A stretch of DNA of 15,802 bases from an uncultured Erysipelotrichaceae bacterium (GTDB lineage: Bacteria; Bacillota_I; Bacilli_A; RF39; UBA660), in assembly GCA_902783915.1 (NCBI GenBank), contig CACZSX010000014.1, forward strand, positions 1-15,802, read 5' to 3'. How positions within the stretch are numbered: position 1 is the stretch's first letter; each line of letters begins with the position of its first letter. Positions 7,018 through 14,337 of the stretch are shown here, one piece after another. A program made the translations under genes and the position numbers. The notes beneath the pieces were generated by a model that ran no database searches, was not told the origin of the DNA, and saw only the letters and a program-made list of their open reading frames with translations.

Positions 7018-8144
7018 CTTTGATATTTACTATCTATGCCTAAATATTCTTCTAATGTAGTCCATTCTCCATTTTGATATAAATTAGCTGCTTCATCACC
7101 TATATATCTAAAATGCCATGGTTCATATTTATATCCAGTTATACTTTGTTTACCTTTCGGATATCTAAGTATAAATCCATATTTAGATGCATTTAAATCC
7201 AACCATTTACCTTCTTTTGTATTACCAAAATTATCATCTATTCTATTTAAATCTGCTGCAAGTCCAGATTGATGCTCTGAATTACCAGGTCTTGCCGAAA
7301 AAGTATCTGTCATTGCTTTGCCATATGTTTTAACATAACCATCATATAATGCCTTTTGATAGCTATATGATCTATATCCACTTATTATAGTTATTGTTAC
7401 GCCATCATTTTTAGCAGCTTCTTTCATTTTATTAAATGCCGTCATAAATTCACTTCTTAATCCACCTGGATTATATGTACTAGGAAGTGCATATGTTTTA
7501 TTTGCTATTAATATGCCATTAACATAATATATACCATCTATTCTATTAATTTGATAACCTTTAGTAGTTGTTCCACTTAAATCTATATCTGGTACATTTG
7601 GTATATCTTTTACTTGTTCTTGTGGTATTACTTTTTCTTTTACTATTAATTTAAATACTTTTTTACTAATATTGTTACTATTATCTTTTGCAATAACTTC
7701 TATATTATAAGTGCCAACTTTATTAATATCATAAATAGATTCTTCACTTATACTTATATCCATTTCATCCCTACTATTATCAGTAACAGTTATTCCTTTT
7801 AACAAATCTATTTTATCTCCTACTGTAATAGTTATATCTTTTACATTTTCTATAGTAGGTGCTACATCATCTATTACTTCTAAATTCACAGTAACATCTC
7901 TATCTACTATTTTTAATTTACCTTCATATATACCAGCAGTGTATATTTTATTATCCTCTAAATCTATATTTGTCCATTCTATTGTACAAGATTCATCATA
8001 ATCACTAGTTATATAATCTTCTAAAGAAGGAACTTCTTCACCTATTTTTATTGTTATTTTCTCTTTATATGTTACTTCTTTTTTTATTTCTTTATTACAA
8101 CCTGTTATAAATAATAACATTATAATTAATATAATTTTCTTCAT
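7014..8144 (-). CDS. VanY-type D,D-carboxypeptidase lipoprotein with DUF5011-like Ig domains
   Basis: 376 residues from the preferred start. The N terminus is a lipoprotein signal: basic KK, a hydrophobic run, lipobox ITGC with Cys16. One or two DUF5011-like Ig domains follow (about 20-180; the second contains VAPTIENVKDITITVGD and TDNS). The C-terminal peptidase domain (about 230-376) has the M15/VanY Zn motif SEHQSGLAADL (His291, Asp298), with catalytic Glu341 and Zn ligand His344 in EPWH. The family removes the terminal D-Ala from peptidoglycan stem peptides at the cell surface. An ATG at 8171 would add nine residues before the signal; ATG 8144 has AGAGGTG (8155-8149) at correct spacing and is preferred. 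It follows a terminator, so it has its own promoter, perhaps the extended -10-like TGATAAT near 8173-8167. Vancomycin resistance is not implied, as no VanA-type ligase is nearby. Confidence 0.92.
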   Translation of the reverse strand: MKKIILIIMLLFITGCNKEIKKEVTYKEKITIKIGEEVPSLEDYITSDYDESCTIEWTNIDLEDNKIYTAGIYEGKLKIVDRDVTVNLEVIDDVAPTIENVKDITITVGDKIDLLKGITVTDNSRDEMDISISEESIYDINKVGTYNIEVIAKDNSNNISKKVFKLIVKEKVIPQEQVKDIPNVPDIDLSGTTTKGYQINRIDGIYYVNGILIANKTYALPSTYNPGGLRSEFMTAFNKMKEAAKNDGVTITIISGYRSYSYQKALYDGYVKTYGKAMTDTFSARPGNSEHQSGLAADLNRIDDNFGNTKEGKWLDLNASKYGFILRYPKGKQSITGYKYEPWHFRYIGDEAANLYQNGEWTTLEEYLGIDSKYQS

Positions 8145-8191
8145 AACACACCTCTTTATATATATTATCATTTATTAAATAAATAATAAAG

Positions 8192-8229
8192 AAAAAACTT
8201 ATAGACTATATACGCCTTGGTCTATAAGT
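8192..8229 (-). terminator. Terminator ending the dnaB-dnaI-HNH unit
   Basis: A perfect 10-bp inverted repeat (8229-8220 with 8206-8197), a 13-nt loop, then six Ts on the minus strand. The hairpin occupies the last codons and stop of the HNH-like gene. Confidence 0.85.
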
Positions 8230-8754
8230 ATATCTATTCTTATTTCTATTTTTATGTTTTACTTTAGCACCATATTCAGCAGGTATTTCAATTAATTCTT
8301 CATCACTAGGAATATATACGAGGTGTCCAGTTGAAGTTTTTTTACCTTTCTCAATAATTCTATCTATTTCTTCTTCTAACAAACCATAATCCGGATTTAA
8401 AGTACAATAGTTACTTAAAGTTATTACTTTATCTGCACGTAGTAATACACCATTAACTTCTTTAAAATATTCCTTTGTTGGCGGTTTTTTCGTTTTATTT
8501 AATGCTTTAAATAAAGTATTTAAAGCATTATATAAACCTTTATCATGTTCTTCCATTTGATTCAAATCATGATGAGCCCAATACGTTAATAATGCCCCAT
8601 TATCAACAGTAATTTTCCCACCCCTTCTTGCTTCTAAAATATGATGGTACGTAAATGGATTCTTTCTATCCAGCTTATATCCCATCCAACATGTTGGCCC
8701 AAATATCCCTGCCATTTTACCCCTAACTTCTTGTACTTTTTTTGTGTCTGACAC
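8206..8754 (-). CDS. Degenerate HNH-like protein in the primosome operon
   Basis: 182 residues. Residues 37-65 read H37-H38-I, an R-R-G-G turn, N52-G-A-L-L, then H61-H62-D-L-N. This is the spacing of an HNH (beta-beta-alpha metal) fold: HHI, GG, N, terminal H. The paired CxxC structural motifs of many HNH enzymes are absent; only Cys22 precedes it. The middle is helical with a Lys-rich loop, and the C terminus is strongly basic (KHKNRNKNRYTYRPRR), which would suit nucleic-acid binding. The start is GTG 8754, with AGGAGGT at 8767-8761. It begins 14 nt after dnaI ends and closes the unit, so expression should track dnaB-dnaI. Nuclease activity is not certain; it could be a structural DNA-binding derivative. 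Confidence 0.6.
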   Translation of the reverse strand: MSDTKKVQEVRGKMAGIFGPTCWMGYKLDRKNPFTYHHILEARRGGKITVDNGALLTYWAHHDLNQMEEHDKGLYNALNTLFKALNKTKKPPTKEYFKEVNGVLLRADKVITLSNYCTLNPDYGLLEEEIDRIIEKGKKTSTGHLVYIPSDEELIEIPAEYGAKVKHKNRNKNRYTYRPRRI

Positions 8755-8768
8755 CTTAATACCTCCTA

Positions 8769-9680
8769 CTACTTTCTTCTATTTTCTCCAACCATAGATT
8801 TTTCTATAGTTAAATTCTTAATTCTTTCCATTATCCTAGTTGCTTTTAATGAATCTACTTTATTCTTTGTAATAGATAAAGCAGTTTCTAATTCTTTATA
8901 ATCTAAATTAGATGTAAAAAATGTTGTTAATCCTTCTTCCATCCTATATTGAAGTATTGTTCCTAAAATTTCATCTCTACTCCAATATGTAACACTTTCT
9001 GCACCTATATCATCAATCAGTAATAGAGGTATTTTTTTAATATAAAGAAATCTCTCTTTAAAATCATCATCAAATGATTCTTTTAAACTTCTTAAGAATT
9101 CAGGCCAATAAATAATAGCACTTTTAATTCCTTTTTTAGATAATTCATTAAATGTAGCTGCTATTAAATATGTTTTACCACATCCAAAACTACCACTTAA
9201 ATATAGACCTTTCATCTTCTTTTCTTTATCATAACCTTTTATAAATTTAGTTAACCAAGTAATTACTTCTTTTCTTTCAGCATCATCTAAATATATATCT
9301 TTCATTCTTGCATTCTTTATTTCTTTTGGAATATCAAATATATATACATTTTCATTTTCTTTATTATCCTTTAATTCTTTATTCTTATATTTACAACTCT
9401 TATATTCAAAATTTAATTTTGAACCATCAACTTCTTCTTTTAAATAAAAACCATATACTTCATTCTTACAATTTTCTAACCCTTTACAAGTACTACAATT
9501 TTTACATTCATTAAAACAAGTTTCTAATCTAGAAGTATATTTCATAAGTATTTCATGAGGTAGATGTATACTTCTAACATAATCTTCAAATTCTTTATCT
9601 TTTAATGATTTAATATACTCTTTTTTTAAATCAGATATAGAACTATTATTAAATAATTTTGTTTCATTTAAACTTTTCAT
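8769..9680 (-). CDS. dnaI: Primosomal helicase loader DnaI
   Basis: 303 residues, close to the usual length. The N-terminal domain carries a Cys cluster (C55, C59, C62, C65, C71), as in the zinc-binding helicase-interaction domain of Bacillus DnaI. The AAA+ domain has Walker A GSFGCGKT (163-170), Walker B LLLIDD (219-224), a sensor I region TSN (256-258), and Arg residues near 282-286 suited to finger or sensor roles. DnaI loads the replicative helicase DnaC onto oriC and restart forks together with DnaB and DnaD. It starts 8 nt after dnaB ends, so the two are cotranscribed. The Zn cluster and AAA+ motifs distinguish it from IstB transposition helpers. Confidence 0.93.
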   Translation of the reverse strand: MKSLNETKLFNNSSISDLKKEYIKSLKDKEFEDYVRSIHLPHEILMKYTSRLETCFNECKNCSTCKGLENCKNEVYGFYLKEEVDGSKLNFEYKSCKYKNKELKDNKENENVYIFDIPKEIKNARMKDIYLDDAERKEVITWLTKFIKGYDKEKKMKGLYLSGSFGCGKTYLIAATFNELSKKGIKSAIIYWPEFLRSLKESFDDDFKERFLYIKKIPLLLIDDIGAESVTYWSRDEILGTILQYRMEEGLTTFFTSNLDYKELETALSITKNKVDSLKATRIMERIKNLTIEKSMVGENRRK

Positions 9681-9688
9681 AATGCCAC

Positions 9689-10969
9689 CTATACAAATTC
9701 ACTCAACATGCTTTCTAATTCTTTTACTTCATCTTCTGTCATTTCTTTTTTCTTGACATCTTTTCCATACCAAGTAGGTAATTTTTCTTCCTTTTTATTC
9801 TTTTCTTTTACCTGATTCATTTTTCTAAACTCTTTTTCAGCTTGTTTCATAGCATCAAATACTGTTTCTATTTTACTTAATTTCCATTGACTTGCTATTG
9901 CTTCTACAAAATTCTTATTAAGTTTTTTATCATTAATTCTTAGTACATAATCTATAAGAACATTTACTACTCCAGGATTTAATTCTTGATCTACTAGTAA
10001 TGTTTCAATTAAATTAACATCTCTTGTAGTAGGTTTAGCGCCACCATATCTAGATTTCAAAAAATCATATGGTGATGTTTTTTCAAAGCACTCAATTAAT
10101 TTATCCTTTATATTTTTTGTATCTCTTGTTTCTACCTTAATATCTCCTTTAGACTTATATATTAATTTTGGGATATTATCATTTTCAAAAGAATAATAAT
10201 TCTTACAATTCTTTTTTAATTCAGCATCACTAATCATACCTTTTTCATTTATAGAATTTTTTATTAAATTACTCATAGTTGAATCATCAAAATTATATAG
10301 ATATGCAAGTTTATTAATTATTTTTCTGGTAGTACCATTAAATGCCTTATCACTTATTATTCCTTTAGGCATAGAAGAAATAATATAATCAAAATCTACT
10401 ACATCATCTATTATTACTTCTAATTTATCTTTAGATTTAATATTCTTTGTTAATACGTCCTCTAAATTATTTGTACTCATTGCATATATATCACTAAAAT
10501 GTACAGTTATATCTTCAAAATCATTTGTATTTATTTTAGGTACTCTATAATAATTTATTAAATCTTGATATTCTTTTTTACCAATAGATGATAAAAGTGA
10601 AGACGCAAGTATTGGATTAGAAAAAAATTCCATAGCTGATAATGGACTATATAATTCATATACATAATTATTAACTTGTCCAATTTTAAATAATGTTTTT
10701 AATAGACCAACTGCTTCTAATTTCTTTCTTGCAGACACTATTTCATCCAATTTTAAACCCATCACATTCATAATATGGTGATGAGTATATTCATTACTCA
10801 TTATTTCAGTTTTATTTAAATCTGACCAAAGTGTGAAATATAAACTTAATGCAGTACTACCAATTATAGGTTGATATAACATAGTAAGTACTAATCTATC
10901 ACTATCATTTAATAAACTTTTATTAATTACTACATAACTATCAGCTGGTAGTATAGACACTAGTTTCAT
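9689..10969 (-). CDS. dnaB: Replication initiation and membrane attachment protein DnaB
   Basis: 426 residues, a typical length for Gram-positive DnaB (the initiator, not the E. coli helicase). The N-terminal region (about 15-110) is winged-helix-like: LTMLYQPIIGSTALSLYFTLW. The C-terminal DnaD/DDBH2-type domain (about 290-380) contains YDFLKSRYGGAKPT and a version of the family's YxxxIxxxW motif, FVEAIASQW. A Lys/Glu-rich tail follows. It acts with DnaD and DnaI to load helicase at oriC. GAGGTGA (10980-10974) precedes ATG 10969. It has its own promoter within the end of scpB and is followed 8 nt later by dnaI. Confidence 0.92.
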   Translation of the reverse strand: MKLVSILPADSYVVINKSLLNDSDRLVLTMLYQPIIGSTALSLYFTLWSDLNKTEIMSNEYTHHHIMNVMGLKLDEIVSARKKLEAVGLLKTLFKIGQVNNYVYELYSPLSAMEFFSNPILASSLLSSIGKKEYQDLINYYRVPKINTNDFEDITVHFSDIYAMSTNNLEDVLTKNIKSKDKLEVIIDDVVDFDYIISSMPKGIISDKAFNGTTRKIINKLAYLYNFDDSTMSNLIKNSINEKGMISDAELKKNCKNYYSFENDNIPKLIYKSKGDIKVETRDTKNIKDKLIECFEKTSPYDFLKSRYGGAKPTTRDVNLIETLLVDQELNPGVVNVLIDYVLRINDKKLNKNFVEAIASQWKLSKIETVFDAMKQAEKEFRKMNQVKEKNKKEEKLPTWYGKDVKKKEMTEDEVKELESMLSEFV

Positions 10970-10986
10970 ATTATCACCTCACTTTA

Positions 10987-11015
10987 ATCATACTTTGTTT
11001 ATTAGTTTTATTCAA
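10987..11015 (-). promoter_or_regulatory. Promoter of dnaB-dnaI inside the 3' end of scpB
   Basis: TTGAAT (11015-11010), a 17-nt spacer and TATGAT (10992-10987). Expected start is near 10980, right at the ribosome site GAGGTGA, giving a leader of about 11 nt. The -35 box overlaps the last codons of scpB (stop 11010-11008). Confidence 0.55.
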
Positions 11016-11562
11016 TAGTTTCCCTATATTTTGATAAAAATAAATCTGTTTCTGTATTATCAGTTTCATTTTCTTCTATTTTAGGCAATTCATCTTTAGA
11101 AGATAATCCAAAATAATCTAAAAAATCATCTGTTGTTTTATAAAGTATTGGTCTACCCGGAATATTTTCTCTACCACATTCTTTTATAAAACCTTTTGCT
11201 ACTAATTTTCTAATCATTTGAGAAGAAGATATTCCTCTTATTTCATCTACTTTTATTCTAGTAATTGGTTCATTATATACAATTATTGCTAAAGTTTCTA
11301 ATGCTGCTTGGGATAATGTATGATTAGATTCTTCTATTAATTTTTTATAGTATTCTTTATGTTCTCTTTTAGTAGTTAGTTTTAAACTATTACCTAAGTA
11401 ATCTATTCTTAGGCCTCTATCTTCACTTAGATAATCATTTTTTAATGATAGTACTAGTTCTTTTGCAGATGCTTCATCTATATCTAAAACATTACATATT
11501 TCATCTATAGTAATACCATCATCACCCACTACAAATAATAGTCCTTCTAATACTGCTTTCAT
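11008..11562 (-). CDS. scpB: Segregation and condensation protein ScpB
   Basis: 184 residues, the usual size. Two winged-helix domains: N-terminal KAVLEGLLFVVGDDGITIDEI, and a second region with LSQAALETLAIIVYNEPIT and GRPILYKTTDDFLDYFGL, all hallmarks of ScpB. The acidic tail varies in the family. ScpB binds ScpA and SMC in the chromosome condensation complex. Its ATG overlaps the scpA stop as TAATG, implying translational coupling that keeps the subunits balanced. Confidence 0.97.
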   Translation of the reverse strand: MKAVLEGLLFVVGDDGITIDEICNVLDIDEASAKELVLSLKNDYLSEDRGLRIDYLGNSLKLTTKREHKEYYKKLIEESNHTLSQAALETLAIIVYNEPITRIKVDEIRGISSSQMIRKLVAKGFIKECGRENIPGRPILYKTTDDFLDYFGLSSKDELPKIEENETDNTETDLFLSKYRETIE

Positions 11563-12275
11563 TATTTCACTCCTTTAATGATAATATTCCCAAAATTATC
11601 ATCTTGCTCTATAGTTATTTCATTATCTTTAGACATTTCTAAGATACTTAAAAATGTAACAACTATATAATCCTTTCTATGTACTTCAAATAATTCCATA
11701 AAATTTATTTGTTTTTTATTTTTTAATAATTTTCTAATACTACTAATTCTTTCTGATACGCTTAATTCTTTATTAGTTATCTTAGTATTTAAAGGTTTTT
11801 CAAATTCTTTTCTAGTCATAAATTTTTTAAATGCTTCTAATAAATCTTCTACTGATACATCATCATTATTTATGACTTTTTCATCATATTCATCAATATT
11901 AGATGGTGTTTTAGTAAATATATCACTCCTTACACTTTCAAGAGTCTTAAAAGCACCTGTAATTTCTTTATACTTTTTATAATCAATAAGTCTTTTAATT
12001 AGAGCTTCTTTTGGATCTTCTTCATATTCATCATTTTCTACTTCTTTTTTAGGAAGCAATGATTTAGATTTATACTCTAATAACTCAGAAGCCATTACTA
12101 AGTATTCACTTGCTATATCTAGATTTAACTCTTTCATTGCTTTAATATAATCTAGGTATTGATTTGTTATTTCTTCTAAACTTATATCATATATATCTAT
12201 ATTAGATTTTTTTATTAAGTGAAGAAGTAAATCAAGTGGTCCTTCAAATTCATCTATTCTAACTTCATAATGCAT
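11562..12275 (-). CDS. scpA: Segregation and condensation protein ScpA (kleisin)
   Basis: 237 residues. The N-terminal domain has the kleisin signature FEGPLDLLLHLIKKSNIDIY, then the helical ISLEEITNQYLDYI segment and the YLVMASELLEYKSKSLLP stretch. The middle is an acidic, variable linker, and the C-terminal winged helix (about 175-237) includes FMELFEVHRKDYIVVTFLSILEM. It bridges SMC heads with ScpB. A GTG at 12284 would add three residues, but AGGTGA (12286-12281) overlaps it and is better spaced for ATG 12275, so that is the chosen start. Confidence 0.96.
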   Translation of the reverse strand: MHYEVRIDEFEGPLDLLLHLIKKSNIDIYDISLEEITNQYLDYIKAMKELNLDIASEYLVMASELLEYKSKSLLPKKEVENDEYEEDPKEALIKRLIDYKKYKEITGAFKTLESVRSDIFTKTPSNIDEYDEKVINNDDVSVEDLLEAFKKFMTRKEFEKPLNTKITNKELSVSERISSIRKLLKNKKQINFMELFEVHRKDYIVVTFLSILEMSKDNEITIEQDDNFGNIIIKGVK

Positions 12276-12286
12276 GCTATTCACCT

Positions 12287-12315
12287 ATTACAATTATAAC
12301 TTATTATGATATAAT
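12287..12315. promoter_or_regulatory. Divergent promoter region between scpA and the RNHCP gene
   Basis: Plus strand: an extended -10, TGA followed by TATAAT (12310-12315), with a weak -35-like TTACAA (12288-12293), serving the RNHCP gene. Minus strand: TATAAT (12298-12293) serving scpA, with a poor -35 (TTTATA, 12321-12316). The two overlap in about 46 bases, so the polymerases would compete. Confidence 0.5.
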
Positions 12316-12330
12316 TATAAAGGTGATTTT

Positions 12331-12630
12331 ATGAAATTATTTACAAAAAATGATAATTTTTTCATATGTGAACATTGTAAAAAAGAAGTACAGCCATTAA
12401 GTTATACTTCTAGAGATCATTGCCCATATTGTTTATATTCAAAACATGTTGATATAAATCCTGGTGATAGGTTAAATGAATGCATGGGGTTATTAAAACC
12501 TATTGGTATTGAAAAATTCAAAGACACTTATAAAATTATTTATAAATGTGAAAAATGTAAAGAATTACATAAAAATATAATGGCAAATGATGATGATATG
12601 AATTTAATTATAGAATTATCGAGAATATAA
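12331..12630 (+). CDS. RNHCP-domain zinc-ribbon protein
   Basis: 99 residues, the only plus-strand gene. FICEHC (C13-x2-C16), then SRDHCPYCLYSKHVD (C31, C34) and INPGDRLNECMGLLKPIGI match the RNHCP domain signature R-(N/D)-HCP-x-CL-x-S-x-HVD, followed by PGDR. A second ribbon, YKCEKC (C73-x2-C76), follows. At least six Cys suggest zinc binding. The biochemical role of the family is not established. AGGTGA sits at 12321-12326, a short distance from an extended -10 promoter, so the leader is very short. It converges on the next gene through a shared terminator. Confidence 0.9.
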   Translation: MKLFTKNDNFFICEHCKKEVQPLSYTSRDHCPYCLYSKHVDINPGDRLNECMGLLKPIGIEKFKDTYKIIYKCEKCKELHKNIMANDDDMNLIIELSRI

Positions 12631-12656
12631 AAAAGCATTGATTTCAATGCTTTTTT
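12629..12656. terminator. Bidirectional terminator between convergent genes
   Basis: A perfect 12-bp stem (12629-12640 with 12645-12656), GCATTG core, ATTT loop and A/T tracts on both sides. It serves the RNHCP gene (+) and the unknown membrane-anchored gene (-). It overlaps the TAA of the former and abuts the stop of the latter. Confidence 0.9.
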
Positions 12657-12657
12657 A

Positions 12658-13899
12658 TTAATCTATAATTTGAATTTCCTCTTCTGGTTCTATTTCAATT
12701 TCAGGAGAAATTTGTTTCATCATAGATTCAAATACATCTGATAGTTCTTCTATAGCATCTTTTTCTGCTAAGTTTTTCATTATCTTTTCAGAGTCTTCTT
12801 CTTTTATATCTGAAAATTTAATTAATTTATTTTCTTCATATTTTGGTTTTTCAAATTTGTAATTTTTATCTACATTTACATTCATAGTGTATCCAATTTC
12901 AAGTTTCTCTATTGCAGTAGAACATTTTAATTCAACTTTTTTGTCATTTTCAGATTTAATATTACATTTTAATTCAATACCATCAGCATTCATAACAACT
13001 TCATAATTATCTCTTGATTTTTCATTTACTGACAATATTTCTAATTCATTAATTCCTGCTGATACTTTAAATACTTTATTATTAAATCCCTTAGTATATA
13101 AAGATATAACAATATCACCTTCTAATTTAGGTATATCAATATCTTGAGTTAATTCTTTCTTTAAATCAGCTTCTTTTTCATCACTTATGTTAGCTAATGC
13201 TTTCATAAATTTATCACTATTTGCTAAATAGTCAACTATAGTCTTATATACTTCATTAATATTATCATTATTAATTATTAATTTATTTTTAATAGCTTTT
13301 GAACCATCTAATTCTACTTTTTCTTTTTCATATTTAGCTTTAACTAAACCCTTATCTAAAGCTGCAAAATACTCTTCTATTAGTACTTTTACATCATTCT
13401 TATCTATATCTAATTCATCAGTTATTTTTACTTCATCATATATTATTTTATCGTATAAATCTTTTAAATCAAGATAAACTTTATTATCTTCATAGTATGC
13501 CCCAATATTTAATAATTCTTTTTTATTATAATCTGCTGATATATCTAATTTATATATTTTTTTATCTAAATCTTCATATACAGAAAATTTAAATAACATA
13601 TTATTCAATACATTAAATACTTCTTTTATTTCATCAGTCACTAATTCTGATTTACCATTAACATTTACATAAAACGCTAAATCTCCATCTGTCTTAATTT
13701 TTGCTAAATCTTCAATTTTAAATGATTTAAATGTTTTGTTTGCTGCAATTTTAAATACTATTTCTGGTTTATTTTTATAAAAATATCCAAAAGCTAGTAA
13801 TCCTAATACTAAAACCACTAACACCCCGCAAATTAATCCTTTATGGCCTTTCTTTTCCATTAAATCTGTAAATTGTTCCATTTGTTCATTTTCTTCCAT
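12658..13899 (-). CDS. Single-pass membrane-anchored extracytoplasmic protein of unknown function
   Basis: 413 residues; family not recognised. An acidic cytoplasmic N terminus (about 1-17) is followed by GLICGVLVVLVLGLLAFGYFY (about 21-43), one membrane helix. The remaining roughly 370 residues are outside: beta-strand and Lys/Glu-rich, with repeated patterns such as KVELKCS, EKLEIGY and VVMNADGIELKC. The C terminus is acidic (EIEIEPEEE). Only two Cys lie outside the helix. A GTG at 13908 would add three residues, but AAGGAG (13913-13908) overlaps it and spaces correctly with ATG 13899. It has a separate vegetative-type promoter, so its closeness to spoVA does not by itself imply a sporulation role. 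Confidence 0.85.
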   Translation of the reverse strand: MEENEQMEQFTDLMEKKGHKGLICGVLVVLVLGLLAFGYFYKNKPEIVFKIAANKTFKSFKIEDLAKIKTDGDLAFYVNVNGKSELVTDEIKEVFNVLNNMLFKFSVYEDLDKKIYKLDISADYNKKELLNIGAYYEDNKVYLDLKDLYDKIIYDEVKITDELDIDKNDVKVLIEEYFAALDKGLVKAKYEKEKVELDGSKAIKNKLIINNDNINEVYKTIVDYLANSDKFMKALANISDEKEADLKKELTQDIDIPKLEGDIVISLYTKGFNNKVFKVSAGINELEILSVNEKSRDNYEVVMNADGIELKCNIKSENDKKVELKCSTAIEKLEIGYTMNVNVDKNYKFEKPKYEENKLIKFSDIKEEDSEKIMKNLAEKDAIEELSDVFESMMKQISPEIEIEPEEEIQIID

Positions 13900-13924
13900 T
13901 TTCTTCACTCCTTATCGTAATTTA

Positions 13925-13953
13925 TTATTACATACCTATTTAATTATTGTCAA
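13925..13953 (-). promoter_or_regulatory. Sigma-A promoter of the membrane-anchored gene
   Basis: Consensus TTGACA (13953-13948), a 17-nt spacer and TAATAA (13930-13925), with a TG just upstream. Expected start is near 13917, giving a leader of about 18 nt with AAGGAG. Confidence 0.7.
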
Positions 13954-13960
13954 TAAATTA

Positions 13961-13995
13961 AAAAAATCAGACTGTAAAATAATAGTCTAATTTTT
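13961..13995 (-). terminator. Terminator after spoVAE
   Basis: A 12-bp stem (13995-13984 with 13973-13962, one G-U pair), a 10-nt loop, then Ts on the minus strand. The spoVAE stop (13989-13987) lies inside it. Confidence 0.85.
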
Positions 13996-14337
13996 AGGTT
14001 TTAAAATTAACGAAAAGAAAAATGCAAATATAACTGCTGCTATAATTCCAGCTGATGTAAGTGAAAACATTCCTAATGCAAGTCCCATTACACCGTCATT
14101 CAATGCAGATGATAATGCACCATGTATAAGAGAATGCCCAAAACTTGTTATTGGAACAAGTGCGCCACCACCAAATATATCTATACATATATCATATATT
14201 CCAAATATATCTAGAAATGCTCCTATAACTACAAATAATGATGTTACATGCCCGGGTGTAAGTTTAGTATTATCTAATATTAATTGTCCAATTAAACAAA
14301 TAAAACCACAAAATATAAATGAATATAAATATATCAT
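13987..14337 (-). CDS. spoVAE: Stage V sporulation protein AE (SpoVAEb type)
   Basis: 116 residues, the length of SpoVAEb proteins. Three to four membrane helices. The SpoVAC/SpoVAE family motif GGALVPITSFGHSLIHGAL is at about 56-74, followed by the GVMGLALGMF loop and a final helix (about 90-113). It is an inner-membrane part of the spore channel that moves Ca-dipicolinate into the developing spore and out at germination. GGAGG precedes ATG 14337, which overlaps the spoVAD TGA by four bases (ATGA), implying coupling. The gene closes the unit. Confidence 0.92.
   Translation of the reverse strand: MIYLYSFIFCGFICLIGQLILDNTKLTPGHVTSLFVVIGAFLDIFGIYDICIDIFGGGALVPITSFGHSLIHGALSSALNDGVMGLALGMFSLTSAGIIAAVIFAFFFSLILKPKN

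Noticed and set aside
7014..8144. Vancomycin-resistance interpretation of the VanY-like gene
   Set aside because: No VanA/VanH/VanX or VanRS genes are present. The Ig-plus-VanY lipoprotein layout fits ordinary cell-wall trimming.
9308..9514. Plus-strand open frame
   Set aside because: Antisense to the N-terminal and zinc-binding part of dnaI.
8769..9680. IstB-type transposition helper
   Set aside because: The Cys-rich N domain and the dnaB neighbour fit DnaI; no transposase or inverted repeats are present.
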